Source: Cephalopachus bancanus
Taxonomy: Eukaryota > Chordata > Mammalia > Primates > Tarsiidae
Assembly (NCBI GenBank): GCA_027257055.1
Contig: JAPVLO010000153.1
Span: 7,626,001-7,690,000 of the forward strand
Length of the DNA: 64,000 bases
Reading direction: 5' to 3'
A program made the position numbers and the translations under genes. This document shows, piece by piece, positions 12,362 to 23,520 of the stretch. The notes under the pieces are model-generated. The model had not been told where the DNA came from, searched no databases, and saw nothing but the letters and a program-made list of their open reading frames with translations. The number at the start of each line of letters is the position of its first letter. The first letter of the stretch is position 1.

Positions 12362-12571
12362 GTCTAATAAAGTTTCAAAGACCTTTCTGAGCATCTGATG
12401 ACCACAATGTACCCTGTCCCCAGATAGTGCCATGACCAAACAATGTTGTTTATAAAGAATATGAATAAGCCTTTCTGTATATCCTGCACAACAGATGGAT
12501 ATTAAAGAATATTTCATTCCTTCTTAACATACGAAGTGATACAGGTTGAGCATCCTAATCCGAAAAATCCT
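12362..12571 (+). repeat. Local duplication, copy 2
   Basis: The partner of 10871-11086, about 1.49 kb downstream and in the same orientation. It ends in a truncated Tigger-type left end (CAGGTTGAGCATCCTAATCC) that breaks off where a second transposon begins. Confidence 0.85.
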
Positions 12572-12577
12572 TTTTCT

Positions 12578-13066
12578 TTTGAACAATGCAGGCTGAGGGG
12601 ACCGACCCCTGCACAGTTGAAATAATACAAGGGTTAGGGGGACCTTTGAACAACACAAGGGGGACTGACTTCTGCACAGTTGAAAATTCACGTATTGTTT
12701 TTGATTCCCAAAAAACTTACTAATAGTCTGCTGTTGACTGATCGCTTTATCAATAACATAATCAATTAACATATATTTTGTGTATTGTGTTATATTTTGT
12801 ATATACTGTATTCTTACAAACATAAGCTAGAGAAAGCTGTTATAAAAATCGTAAGGAAGAGAAAATATACTTACTATTCATTATGTGGAAGTGTATTATT
12901 ATGAAGATGTTCATTCTCATCATCTTCACATTGAATAGGCTAAGGAGGAAGAGGAAGAAAAGGGGTTGGTCATACTGTTTAAGGATGGCAGAGGTGAAAG
13001 AAAATCCTCATGTCAATGAACCCATGCAATGCAAACCCATGTTGTTCAAGAATCAACTGTATGTAT
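12578..13066. mobile_element. Second Tigger-type element (MER/Tigger2-like)
   Basis: Left part contains TGAACAACACAAGGGGG and CTGCACAGTTGAAAATTCAC. The interior has ACTTACTAATAGTCTGCTGT, TACTTACTATTCATTATGTG and a GAAGAGGAAGAAAAGGGG stretch. The right end is TGTTGTTCAAGAATCAACTG. This is the layout of a widespread Tigger-derived repeat. Its left end is partly duplicated in tandem (12578-12685). The element is non-coding. Confidence 0.75.
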
Positions 13067-13534
13067 ATTTGTGCAGTGTGTATTGTCCTAAGATGATCAG
13101 CTTTGCAGATACAATTTACTTTCCCTGCTGGACAAGAAAGTAGAAATGTTTCCTGAAGGAATAGAAACATTAAATGAAGATTGTTGGTTTACAGACAATG
13201 CCACTCACAGGCTAAAACAGATATCTTTGGAAGAGCGTCTATGTGGAAAAGGAAATCTGGTTTCTGAAGCCTTTAAGGGCAGAAGTACAGCAACAAGTGG
13301 AAAGCATGAACAGAGATGGAAATATCTGCATCTATATAGGAAAAATTCTTTTGTTAACATTGGAAAGATTTCTAAACTTAAATATAAAAGAAATTTTAAA
13401 AATCATGCATAAAGCCATAATGCAAGGCAGCAAAGAAGAAATAACAAAAAAGGAGGAATAAGAATAATAGTCAGCATTTATTGGACATGTTATAGTTTGG
13501 CACAAGTGATTAAGAGTTCTGTCTATATTAACTC
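13067..13534. other. Non-coding DNA
   Basis: Holds short open frames on the plus strand (up to 88 codons) with no recognised similarity, AT-rich and without splice or start context that supports a gene. Confidence 0.4.
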
Positions 13535-13715
13535 AAACAAACCCACTATAGTAATAGTAGCTACAGTTATCATCTCCAGTGTCATTTTACAGATGGAGAA
13601 ACATAGGGAAGCTAAGAAAAACATCTGTGATTACCCAGCAGTTACTGGGGCGGGATTCCGAGGCAGGGCAATCTGGCTTGAGTCTGTATTTTTCTATACA
13701 TTGCTATTGAGAGAG
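13535..13715 (+). repeat. MIR SINE fragment
   Basis: Follows the MIR core: ATTTTACAGATGGAGAAAC, then GGGAAGCTAAG, then GATTCCGAGGCAGGGCAATC and TGGCTTGAGTCTGT. An ancient tRNA-derived SINE, strongly diverged. Confidence 0.7.
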
Positions 13716-14869
13716 AGGGAAAGGGTTTGAAATTCAAATGAAATGAAACAAATGAAAAGATGGATAGTACAAGATAATGACTAGTCCACAAATAAACAAA
13801 ATAACAATCTCAACAAATATAACAGAGGTTCATCACTGTGTCAAAGGCCTAATGGAATGAGATGAGAACATGTCTCTGAAAGAGCATTTATTCAATTCAT
13901 AAGAAACAGGTTTAATTGAGGGGGAAAACAATAGAAGCAAGTAAAATATGATTGATTTTTAGAGCTGCAAAGTGAATAGGAAGCATACTGAGTTGTGGAT
14001 AAAAGGAGAGAGGTAAATGAATGAAATAATGTGGGAGGTATTGCTACAAGCTGGCTAGCCAGATAAAATATTTTAATGGTTCATATTATAAAAGCAACAT
14101 ATTAAAAGGTGAGCATCTAGACACCAGCTATTCTTGCTCCTCTAAAAGGCAATGGGTTTCACAATTCTTGACTTGCTGAAAGTTAATTACTTATAATGAG
14201 ACTCAAGTTTACTCTGATCTTAATTCTGATCAACAAAAACTTATAAAGGATATGGAAATGGAAGAATTCTTGTAAGAAAGTGACAATAGAATGTGGTAAC
14301 AGAATATATAACATCAAAGGAAGCTAACGTTGGGCATATAGTCAGTCATGTTCACTGGGTTTTAGGAAACACAATTTGAGCGTTGAACTCATGCATCCTT
14401 GCCAATAATGCAAATTATTATTTTAACTGCTTTCTTTAAGAGGCTACCTTAGAATATTTTAAATCTACTTTCAATCTCCCTGCCTTCTGTATTATTGTTG
14501 TCATGCATTTTAATACAGTTTATATTTTAATCACCAGGAAGTATTGTAATACTGTCATGTATGGTCAATTTCACTTATATTTACCTTTATATTTGGTCTC
14601 TCCCATGTTCTTTCTTCCCACTGACATTTCTGTTTTCCTCTAAGTTCATTTTCCTTCTGCCTAGGCAACTTCTTTTATTGCTTTTGTTTGTTAAGTCAGT
14701 CAGTTGATGACAAAATAATGCAAAAGTCACTGGGTATAGAAATCAAGGTTGGCAGTTCTTTTCTTTTAGTACTTTAAGTCATATTCACTTTAAATGGATC
14801 TGATTTATTATCACTTATGATGGGAAGTCAGCTGTCAGTATTATTATGGTTTCTCATCTCTGTCACTTT
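13716..14869. other. Non-coding DNA
   Basis: AT-rich sequence without recognised genes or clear repeats. Confidence 0.4.
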
Positions 14870-15800
14870 TAAGATTTTCTCAGATTTTCAGCCAGTTTGA
14901 CTACTGTGTGCTTGTGTATGATTTTCTTTACATGTTTCCTATAAGGGGTTCTCTAAGCTTCTTGAGTCCGTGATCTGAGACCTATCATTAGTTATGGAAA
15001 ATTACTTACTATAATATGTTCTAAAATTATTTCGGCCTCAGTTTATACCTTTTTATTTTGTTAATTCAGTCACAGATATATTCGAATTTTGAGTATGTCT
15101 CACATGATTCTTATACTTGTGTTCATTTATCTTCTACTTATTTTCTCCTCCTTGCACTTCATCTGGGCATTTTCTATTAATCAATTATTCTGTTTATTAA
15201 TCTAGGCTTTCAATCTATTATTAAATTCAGTCACTAAGTTTTTAATTTTAGATATTGCATTTTTTATCTCTAGAATGTACATTTGAAATATTTTTATGAA
15301 TTTCATTCTGTGAAGTTCTTTATATTTTAATATATTTTTTCCATCTTTTCTTCTATTATTCAAACATATTAATCATAGTTATTTTAAGATCTTTGCTAAC
15401 TTCAAGTTATGAATCATCTTTGGGCCTACTTCTATGTCCCTTTTTTTCTCTTGGTTATTAACCAAAGGGTCTTGCCTTATTTTGTGTTAGGCAATTTTAA
15501 TTTTGCTTCAGACATTGGGTACAAAGGAGCTATAGAGCTTTCAGGTTATATTATCATCCTTAGATGGTATTCAATTCTTTTTCTAGTAGGCGGATTGAGT
15601 AGAGGTATGATCAATGCAATCTCATCAGGGACTGAGCTGGCTCAGGGCAGGGTTATAGTTTTGGTAAAACTCAGCCTTTCTTCAGTTCATCACTGTTCCT
15701 AGGCTATATATAGTACTCCAGGACTTCTATGGGCCTTCTGGTGGTCTTTAATTCCCTGCCTCTGAAACTTTTCAGGTGATTTAGTTTAGACATCCTCTTA
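14870..15800 (-). mobile_element. Ancient L1M fragment (ORF1/5'UTR part)
   Basis: On the plus strand it shows the antisense signature of old mammalian L1 elements: GGGGTTCTCTAAGCTTCTTG, AGTTTTTAATTTTAGATATT, ATATTAATCATAGTTATTTT, CTCTTGGTTATTAACC and TTTCTAGTAGGC. It is too diverged for an open frame; the 97-codon plus-strand frame at 15409 is chance. Confidence 0.7.
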
Positions 15801-16589
15801 TGGGAGCCATTGCTTTTTTAGACTACAGGAGATTTCACTCTGCTTTCCAGAAGCTTTGAACCTAACACTTTAGCCTTCAATGCAGCTTCAAAACTAAACA
15901 AATATTTTGTGTAGGCAATCAGTTATGTGTTTGAGACCTTTCCTTTCCAATATTGTCCCAGTAACCTTTTGTAACTGCTAACCGTTTTGTTAGTGTCTTT
16001 TTCTCCCAGCAGTGATTCTCTGCCTAGATCAAGTCCCAGTATTAAACCTCTACTCCATTCTCAGAAATAGCAAATATTCACAGTAAAAATAAAATCTGCT
16101 GATCTTGTCTTTCCTCCCTGGAACTTTATAGTTCTTTTTGACCTCATTACTTCCACAACTCTGTGAAGAATTTATGAATTTGAAAGTTTTTCAATTTATC
16201 AATTGAATTATGGAGAAATTCTGTATCTCAGAATTTTATTATGACCAAGTATGTTTATAAGCACCAGTGACTGTGACTCTGGAGAGCTAATGTTGTAATG
16301 GAGACAAGACAGATAAACACAGTGTGCCTTGGCTGGAGACTGTACTTGGTTCCAAGGAGGAAGTCTTGTGAATACGTTCTAGGTTCACCTTGTCAATGCC
16401 CCCCCTCCCCACAGTTGAGAACCCTACTTGGCTACTGAATCATATCATATACATAAATGCCTCAGTCTTGTGTGGAAGATTCTAGACAATATAACCCCAA
16501 ACTTATCTCTCACTATTTCATCCCATGAACCTGTACTTGAGGCAAACTGGAAAATGTGTCCTTTCCCAAATAAGTTTCGCACTTTCTTC
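15801..16589. other. Non-coding DNA
   Basis: No gene recognised. It could be a continuation of the old L1M fragment in part. Confidence 0.4.
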
Positions 16590-16730
16590 TTAAGTCAGTT
16601 AGCACATATTTACTGAGCATTGCTATGGTCATTGTGCTGGGTGATGGATCTGTAACAAACTTGCCTTCCTGGAGTCCAAAAGGAAAGGCTGACAATAGTT
16701 ACAAGTATACAAGTGTGGTGAGTTCCAAGA
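16590..16730 (-). repeat. L2 3' end fragment
   Basis: The plus strand reads like the complement of an L2 3' end: CACATATTTACTGAGCATTG, CATTGTGCTGGGTGATGG, ACAAACTTGCCTTCCTGGAG. Old and diverged. Confidence 0.55.
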
Positions 16731-18199
16731 AGAAGGATACTCCCTCAAAAATTTTTACGGCAGGAGTAGAAAAAAGAAGTGTGTTTCAAGGTGAGGATGA
16801 AATATAGACAGGGCCCTAGTGGCCTTATTATAAGATTTAAGTTTTATACAAAGGAAAAGGAAAAAAACAAAGGAAAGTCATAAAATGGTTTTTATTTTAT
16901 AGAAAATGAAAGTCAGAAATCAGGATGTGTTAAGCTCTGCATATTAAAAATACAATCCTCATTACAAGTTTATAGACTAAATTCAAGAGTGGCAGTGGGA
17001 TGTGGAGAACAGTTAGGAGGCTATTGTCATTGTTCAGCTTAAATTAGAATGCTGTTTCTTCTACTCTCCTGAAAAAGAATGTTGTTAGAAATAAGCATAA
17101 AGGCTTGCATTTTAATCTTTTTTTTAAAAAAAAAATTTAATTACACAAGTAATGTTTGGGATAATATGGTATAGCTATAGTGATTCAGTGTGAGACAGCA
17201 ATAAGGTTTGGGGGAAAAAAGTTTGTGTTCATAGGCTATATTATAAGAAGTACATTATTTAGAGCAAAGGAGGTATTTGGAAGAAGGTAATTCCTATGGA
17301 TTTCTCTTGTTTCTGCATGTCTTGCAAACAGAGATACCAGAGATACTTACTATAGATACTATCTTTCCAATGTATTAATATAGCAAACAACCTTGGAAGA
17401 TAGAAATAATTTCTGCTCTGGGACAAAGTCCAGGCAAGCTTTACTACCTATTATAAAATGTTGAATTCTCTAAGCTTACATTTTCTCTCCTATAACACAA
17501 GCCACTGCATGTGCAGGTATCACCTGACCCTTTTTATATTGTCCTGTGGGAACTGAGGCTCAGAGATCCAGTACAAATATACCTACTCTGGTTACTGCTA
17601 TTGCACTGAGCAATACACTATCTTTTATTTCTGAACCAAGGGTCTCATGTTTTTTGCCAGCATTCAAGCAACTGTGGCCAGCTACCTTATTTGCCTGCAA
17701 GAAACATAAGATCTTAGACCTTTTTGCTGTTTTGGGCAGTGTTTCTCTCAAGAACCTCTCTACCTGCCCCATCCATGTCTAGCACTATCTGTCACACACT
17801 GAATACAACAGTCTCAGCCTTACTCTGGTGTTAGCCAACCAAGACAAGACATGTCTGTCTATCAGATCCCACCAACAGCTGGGAAATAGGCTCAACCAAA
17901 TGCATAAATTTCTAACATAAGTGTTTGCCCTAGGAGATAATGAGTTTCTAGTTATGTAAGTTGTATACGGTTGCTATTCTAACTGGGGTTTATGTGGAAG
18001 TTATATAGATGGTTCAGGCAGCAGGGATTGGATCAGAAGATCATTAAAGATCTTTCCAGGTCTTCCACTGTAATGCTGTGAACTCTTCCACCATCTGTCT
18101 TTCAAGCGTGAATATCCATAGTTCAGGCAGCATTCCTAAGGTAGCATATCATAGCAGACCAAAGAACAAATTTGGTATCACACATGCATATATTTCAAT
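16731..18199. other. Non-coding DNA
   Basis: AT-rich DNA, with a weak MIR-like spot near 17545-17580 (GGAACTGAGGCTCAGAGA). Overlapping short open frames on both strands at 17546-17782 have no recognised similarity. Confidence 0.4.
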
Positions 18200-18470
18200 C
18201 TCAGATCACCACTTACTATAAGACCTTGTATTTAACTTCCCTAGTTCCTCTTCTGTAATATGAATATGAGATTACCTATCTTAGGCCAGGCTCGGTGGCT
18301 CAGCCTATAATCTTAGCACTTTGGGAGGCCAAGGAGAATAGATTGCCTGAGCCCATGGGTTCAAGATTACCTATCTCATAGTAAGGCTTTAAGTACTAAA
18401 TGAAGTAATGGGTGTTGAGTGCTTAGCACAGTGCCTGCCAGATAGTAAAGACATGAGGTTTAGCTATTGT
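18200..18470 (-). repeat. MIR SINE split by an Alu fragment
   Basis: The complement of MIR: CACTTACTATAAGACCTTG, CCCTAGTTCCTCTTCTGTAA, then after the inserted Alu piece TCATAGTAAGGCTTTAAGTA and GTGCTTAGCACAGTGCCTG. The inserted segment is 18282-18363. Confidence 0.8.
18282..18363 (+). mobile_element. Tail-less, 3'-truncated Alu fragment with target duplication
   Basis: About 82 bp matching only the start of an Alu left arm, beginning TAGGCCAGGCTCGGTGGC and stopping inside GGGTTCA. It has no A-tail, yet is bounded by a perfect 13 bp duplication, AGATTACCTATCT, at 18269-18281 and 18364-18376. The duplicated bases are MIR sequence, so the target site is clear. This fits the known class of tail-less retropseudogenes. 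Confidence 0.85.
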
Positions 18471-18654
18471 TCTCTGTCTTTCACCTCACCCTAACTCTCC
18501 TTCTCCATAATATAAAGCACAAGTTCAATACCACTTGGAAGCAGCATTATACCCAGACTTGCTACATAAACTTCAAGGAAGGGGAGAGTGATAGATAAAA
18601 GGGATAAGGTAGTAAAGCAATGCAGCCAGCCTAAAAGTTAAGATCCCAAGAAGA

Positions 18655-18678
18655 TCGATCTCTCTCTCTCTCTCTCTC

Positions 18679-18769
<91 letters not shown>
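18655..18769. repeat. Compound (TC)n(CA)n microsatellite
   Basis: About 60 bases of TC dinucleotides with one AC interruption, followed by about 50 bases of perfect CA repeat (18719-18769). Likely length-variable. Confidence 0.97.
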
Positions 18770-18770
<1 letters not shown>

Positions 18771-21144
18771 CACTCTATGAACTCAGCAACCAAAATACTG
18801 GATTTAGTCTTAGTATAGACCCATAATTAATTGAGGTTGACTTTCAAGAAGTAAGTGGGTGGATGAGTGGCTCCTTTTGGTGCATTCTATGACTGTGTTT
18901 TTCAGCTTTGTAACACTGCCAATTCTTACCAGTGAGTTGGCTGTTTGGGCTTGCCAATCTAAATGCTTTATAGAATTTTGTGAGGTTATTTTAAAATGCT
19001 TCACTTCATTTTAATTTACATTTAGGAGATGGAAAGTAAATCAGTACTTTAATGTTGGCTGTACACATTTTTCTCCCTTCAATGTTAATATGTCTCTAAT
19101 GTGCTAATTAGGAGAAATAGATTTGTTTCCAATCATTTACTTCCACTTTGAAGAATAACCATCTGTCTACATGGAAAAGTAGAGGAAACCTTGTTTACCT
19201 GGAATTATTTTAGCTATGAACTACTAGTCAAAGACTTCTTGAAAATAACATAAAGTAATAGCTTTTGTGCTGGGTCACCTGGAAGCCTTGACATCCGATG
19301 AGCCTGTGGATGCCGTAGCAACTGCAGCTTTGTAGTCATGGCAACAGCTTTGTGCTCCATAGGCAAAACCAATGAGCTTCAAGCATCATTACAATCTAGC
19401 TAAGCTTCTCTGACCTTATCAGGAAACAACAAGATCTGTGTGTTCTTCCTGCACGTGCCCCTCAGCAGGGAGGGGATAATGTGCATAATGTACCTGATTT
19501 AAATGTCATACTTGGATTATTCAAACAGTCAAATCCTTATTCTAGTTTGATGGATTAAATGGCATGGTTTTCTTAGAGTAGATTGTTGATTTCAATTACC
19601 CATAAGGATTGTGACAAAAGCAGAATGTATAGCCCACATGTTGTGAATGTTGTGATAAACATTTGAACGAGTATAATATGTAGATTTCCTTGCAATTACA
19701 TGGATTGAAAACCCTGGGGCACCTGGAAAACAACTGTCATCTGTTTTGTTGAATGTTTTTCCTTTTATGCAAGATGGTAATAAATAACAGTATCATCTTT
19801 CAAATTAATATGTCACACCAAGGTTGCAGTAGCAAGAAACAAATTGTAATTCAACCTAAACCCGGCCTGCAATGCCTTTGAAAAGGCTTATGACTTCCCC
19901 GGATACTTGCTTTCTAAAACTGGACTAGCCGGCTATAGGCCTCCAAACTGCTTGTTCAACTTTCTTAAGTTCTAAAACCGAAAGTGAAGAGCCAAGTGTG
20001 AGAAAACCATTCACAAAAAGGTCATAAGTAATTCCCTTCTTTGTGAAGCTTTACTAGCTGTTCATAGATATATTATGCATATGGTTATTTAATCGCATAT
20101 TCAAATATGTAATATCCCAAATGGGTTTCCCAATTGTACATTATTTAACACTTGATGTTTTCTTGAACTGTTTTGCACTTCACAGTACATTTCATCTAAA
20201 AAATAAAAGCTCAAAATATTAAGCTCTTAGTGTTATTTGAATTACATTTGTCCCCCTTTCTTTAAGTACATTTTTAATTTCTTTTATTCTACCAGTGTTT
20301 CCATTCCAGGCCAGTAATAATGCAAGGACTCCTCAACAAAAATTACCCTTTATAAATCAGTTCAAGTTAGATGAATTTCTAATACTTCTGACCTGTCTGA
20401 AATCACAAGAGTAGCTCTTTCATTCATGTATTTAATTTAATGTATATAAAGTGCCTATTATATATTATGTTAAATTACATTGACGATATAGAGATGAACA
20501 AGAAATGGTTAATTCTTTCAAGAAACTTGCAATTCAGTTTCAATTAAAATGGTTCTTTATCTTTTTAGGCAATAATCTAAAGCTATCAATTGTCCTGTCT
20601 TCATTTCCAAGAAAACCCAAAGAGAAATGGGGGCTTACTCTCCATTTACTTTACTGGATTCATGTGTTTTGTTGTTTTTATTTTGCTAACTCTAAGATAA
20701 AAAGCATGTTTTTATTTTGGTTTGTTTTTAAGGCAAGCTATCCTATTTGAGTGTTTGGAATATATAATTTTATAAACATTCTACAGTCATGTATGTGCTA
20801 TTCCTGAGTATTTTTTTTTAACCATCAGTTTAAAAAACAGAAATCTAGATAGTTTTACTAGAATGGAAAGGTTTTTTATTCGTCAGAAGGGTCACAGTTT
20901 TTTGCCTCATGACATCTTTGCTTCCATGGTTTATACCAGATGAAAAAGGTGGTGTTGGTGAGTGACTTGGAACTGTCATAAAATAGGCAACAAAGTGAAA
21001 ATTTTAAGTGAAACTCAGATCTGGGAACTCAAATTTAAAGAAATTTTTGTCCAAGAAATGACTTCACACCTTAATTTTTGTCTGGTCATATTAAAAATAA
21101 AAGCCAAATGGACAGTATTGAACTTAATATTTGAAAAATAATCT
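18770..21144. other. Largely repeat-free non-coding stretch
   Basis: About 2.4 kb with few recognisable repeats apart from an L2-like piece on the minus strand near 20425-20540. 19260-19700 has a balanced, complex sequence of the sort often seen in conserved non-coding DNA. No coding frame was recognised. Confidence 0.4.
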
Positions 21145-21435
21145 GGCTGGGCTCGGTGGCTCAGCCTGTAATCCCAGCACTTTGGGAGGCCAAGGCGAGT
21201 GAATTGCCTGAGCCCAGGGGTTCGAGACCAGCCCTGGCAACTTGGCAAGACCTCATCTCTACAATAAATCAGAAAATTAACCAGGCATGTTAGCACACGC
21301 CTGTAGTTCTGGCTACTAGGAAGGCTGAGGCAGAAGGATCGCCAGAACCCAGCATGTTGACGCTGGGGTGGCCATGAGCGTGCCTCTGCACTCCAGCCTG
21401 GGTGACAGAAACTCCAACTCAAAAAAAAAAAAAAA
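21145..21435 (+). mobile_element. Young Alu SINE, full length
   Basis: A full dimeric Alu from GGCTGGGCTCGGTGGCTCAG to a pure A-tail. It shares the lineage-specific changes of the copies at 57 and 48950. The flanks share a short AATCTG-like duplication that is not long enough to be certain. The 158-codon frame on the opposite strand is an artefact of the Alu antisense. Confidence 0.93.
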
Positions 21436-22898
21436 TCTGATTTAGCATATAGTCCTTTTGATAATAGAATCTTTAAAATTATAAGCTTCATGGCATTTCA
21501 TTTTATGTTCAATAGACCTTTGTAGAAAAATTTAAAGAAAGTTATTTTGTTTCAGAATCACAAAAATAATATGACTGGAATGAGCATCATGGTCATCTAG
21601 TCTAACCTCATCATTTCGTAAATGAGGAAATTGAGATCTGTTAGTTTCCTTCTAGTTTAAAGTTTCAGATTTGACTATTTCTTGACAAACTGATGAACTG
21701 GTTTGGCATCAATGTTGACTTGCAGTTAAGTAAAAGTTGTCTTCTTTCAGCAGGATTTATTTTCTTCGCTTGCTTTAATTTCTTTCCCATTCTCTTTTTC
21801 CTTCTTCAGTTCATTTAGTTTTAGCCTCCTCTAAGTCAAAGAATAATGAAAGTTTATGAAGAGTTATTAAGATAAGGCTATTAACTAGTCCTTACAGAGG
21901 TAAGTTGCACTGACAGGACTTTGGCTTAAACATTAGGAAAAAGTGAATAATAGTGATAACAGACTTTTAAAAAAATATTCTGAGTTTTCCCAATCTGTGA
22001 TTTATTTTCTGAGTTCAAGATTTCTTTTGTCTCTATTATCTTGTTGGTAGTCTCCATATACCTTCATATTTTCCACTTATTTCCTCATTTCCTTCTTTAA
22101 TTCTCTATTTTAACCTTCTATAAACTCATCCTTCCTTTCATGAGTATCTTAACTGTAGCTAAACTGAGATGTCATCTGACCTTTAATGTCTGAATATATA
22201 AATCCAAGGTCTTGTGGGACTATTCTGATTCCACAAAGGAAGTTTGTGTGAAAACATACACACACACATGTGCATGCACACACGCACATACACTCACAGA
22301 TGGTGTCTCTTAGGAATAAATAAATCTCGCCTGTAGACTAGAAGAAAATCTATGCTTTGAGAAAATGTGTCTTCAATGGCTCCTTATCAGCACCCCCATT
22401 CTGTCTGAATGCCCTCCTAGGACTCAGGGACCACACATGGCCATGTCTCTTTGTTAAGTCTTTGGCAAAAATAGGGGGCGGGGGGGTGGTTCTTCACCCA
22501 CGGTGCCCTATGTCCTAGTGCTTTCCTTCTCCCTACTCCCTTTGAAAACGTATTTGTCTAGATATTATGCTCTCAAGATCCTGGTCTCTAAGAGTAGCTA
22601 TAATCTTCTAAATCATTTGTCTAAAGACATTAATGGAAGATAATGACTTAATGTGCATCTTAAAAAGACCCTTCAGTGCTTTGACCTAAATGAGCTGAAA
22701 ATTTCTAGTACTGTGGCAGGCTGGCAGGAGACAGTGAAAGGATTCATACTTTGTTATACCCCTTAATTCATTCAGTGGATGGTTACTCACCATTAACTGC
22801 AAGCCAGCCTTTTTTACTCAGCTTAGGCACTTATATCTAGGTATCTCAATGGAAAAACTAACTAGTAACTCTTATTCATCAAGGGTCTGTTATGAGCT
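21436..22898. other. Non-coding DNA
   Basis: No gene recognised. It contains a short, interrupted (AC)n stretch at about 22255-22300 and a G-rich run (GGGGGCGGGGGGG) at about 22475-22487. Confidence 0.45.
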
Positions 22899-23293
22899 TG
22901 TATTCGTTTGCTAGGGCTGCCATAACAAAATATCACAGACTGGGTGTCTTAAATAATAAAAATTTATTTTCTCGCTTTCTGAAGTCAAGAAGTCCTAGAT
23001 CAAGGTGCTGGCAGGATTGGTTTCTGAGGCCTCTTTCCTTGGCCTGTAGGTGGCTTCTTTCTGTATGGGTCCTCATGTGATCTTCTCTCAAGGCGCATCC
23101 CTGATTGTGTCCTAATTTCTTCTTAAAAGGACATCAGTTGAATTGGATTTGTGCTACCCATATGGCCTCATTTTACTTTAATGGCCTTTTTAAAGGCCCT
23201 ATCTCCAAGTACAGTCACATTCTGATTCACTGAGGGCTAGAACTTCAACATATAAACTTGGAGGAGGTAAGGGATACAATTTGGCCCATAACA
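22899..23293 (-). repeat. MaLR LTR, MLT1A-like
   Basis: Reads TGTATTCGTTTGCTAGGGCTGCC at one end and TTGGCCCATAACA at the other. The interior contains CACAGACTGGGTGTCTTAAA, TAGATCAAGGTGCTGGCAGG, GGCCCTATCTCCAAGTACAG and AACTTCAACATATAAAC. This is the complement of the MLT1A group consensus. It is a solo LTR of an old non-autonomous mammalian retrovirus-like element. Confidence 0.82.
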
Positions 23294-23329
23294 TAGGTTC
23301 ACACTGTGTTGAGCAATTTATGTATTATC

Positions 23330-23520
23330 TTTAACCATTAACAAAATCTAAAGAGGTTTGTTTTACTGTTCAAATTCTTCTGTTGAAAAATTTAGGGTCA
23401 GAGAGGATAATTAATTTCTCCAATGTTACATAACTACTAGGTGGTGAGACTGGGAATCAAATCAAACCTTATAGCTCCAAAGCCCATATTTTTCTGCTGT
23501 ACCAATCGGCCTCCAGCTAA
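23330..23520 (+). repeat. MIR SINE fragment
   Basis: MIR-like order of motifs: AGGGTCAGAGAGGATAATTA, ACATAACTACTAGGTGGTGA, CTGGGAATCAAATCAAAC and TAGCTCCAAAGCCCATATT. Confidence 0.65.

Noticed and set aside
21015..21491. 158-codon minus-strand frame as a gene
   Set aside because: It is the antisense of the Alu at 21145; the same pattern recurs in the other Alus at 53-331 and 48906-49229.
22899..23293. A host exon at the TGCCATAACAAA-type sequence
   Set aside because: The whole segment matches an MLT1A-like LTR end to end, and two relatives occur in the window.
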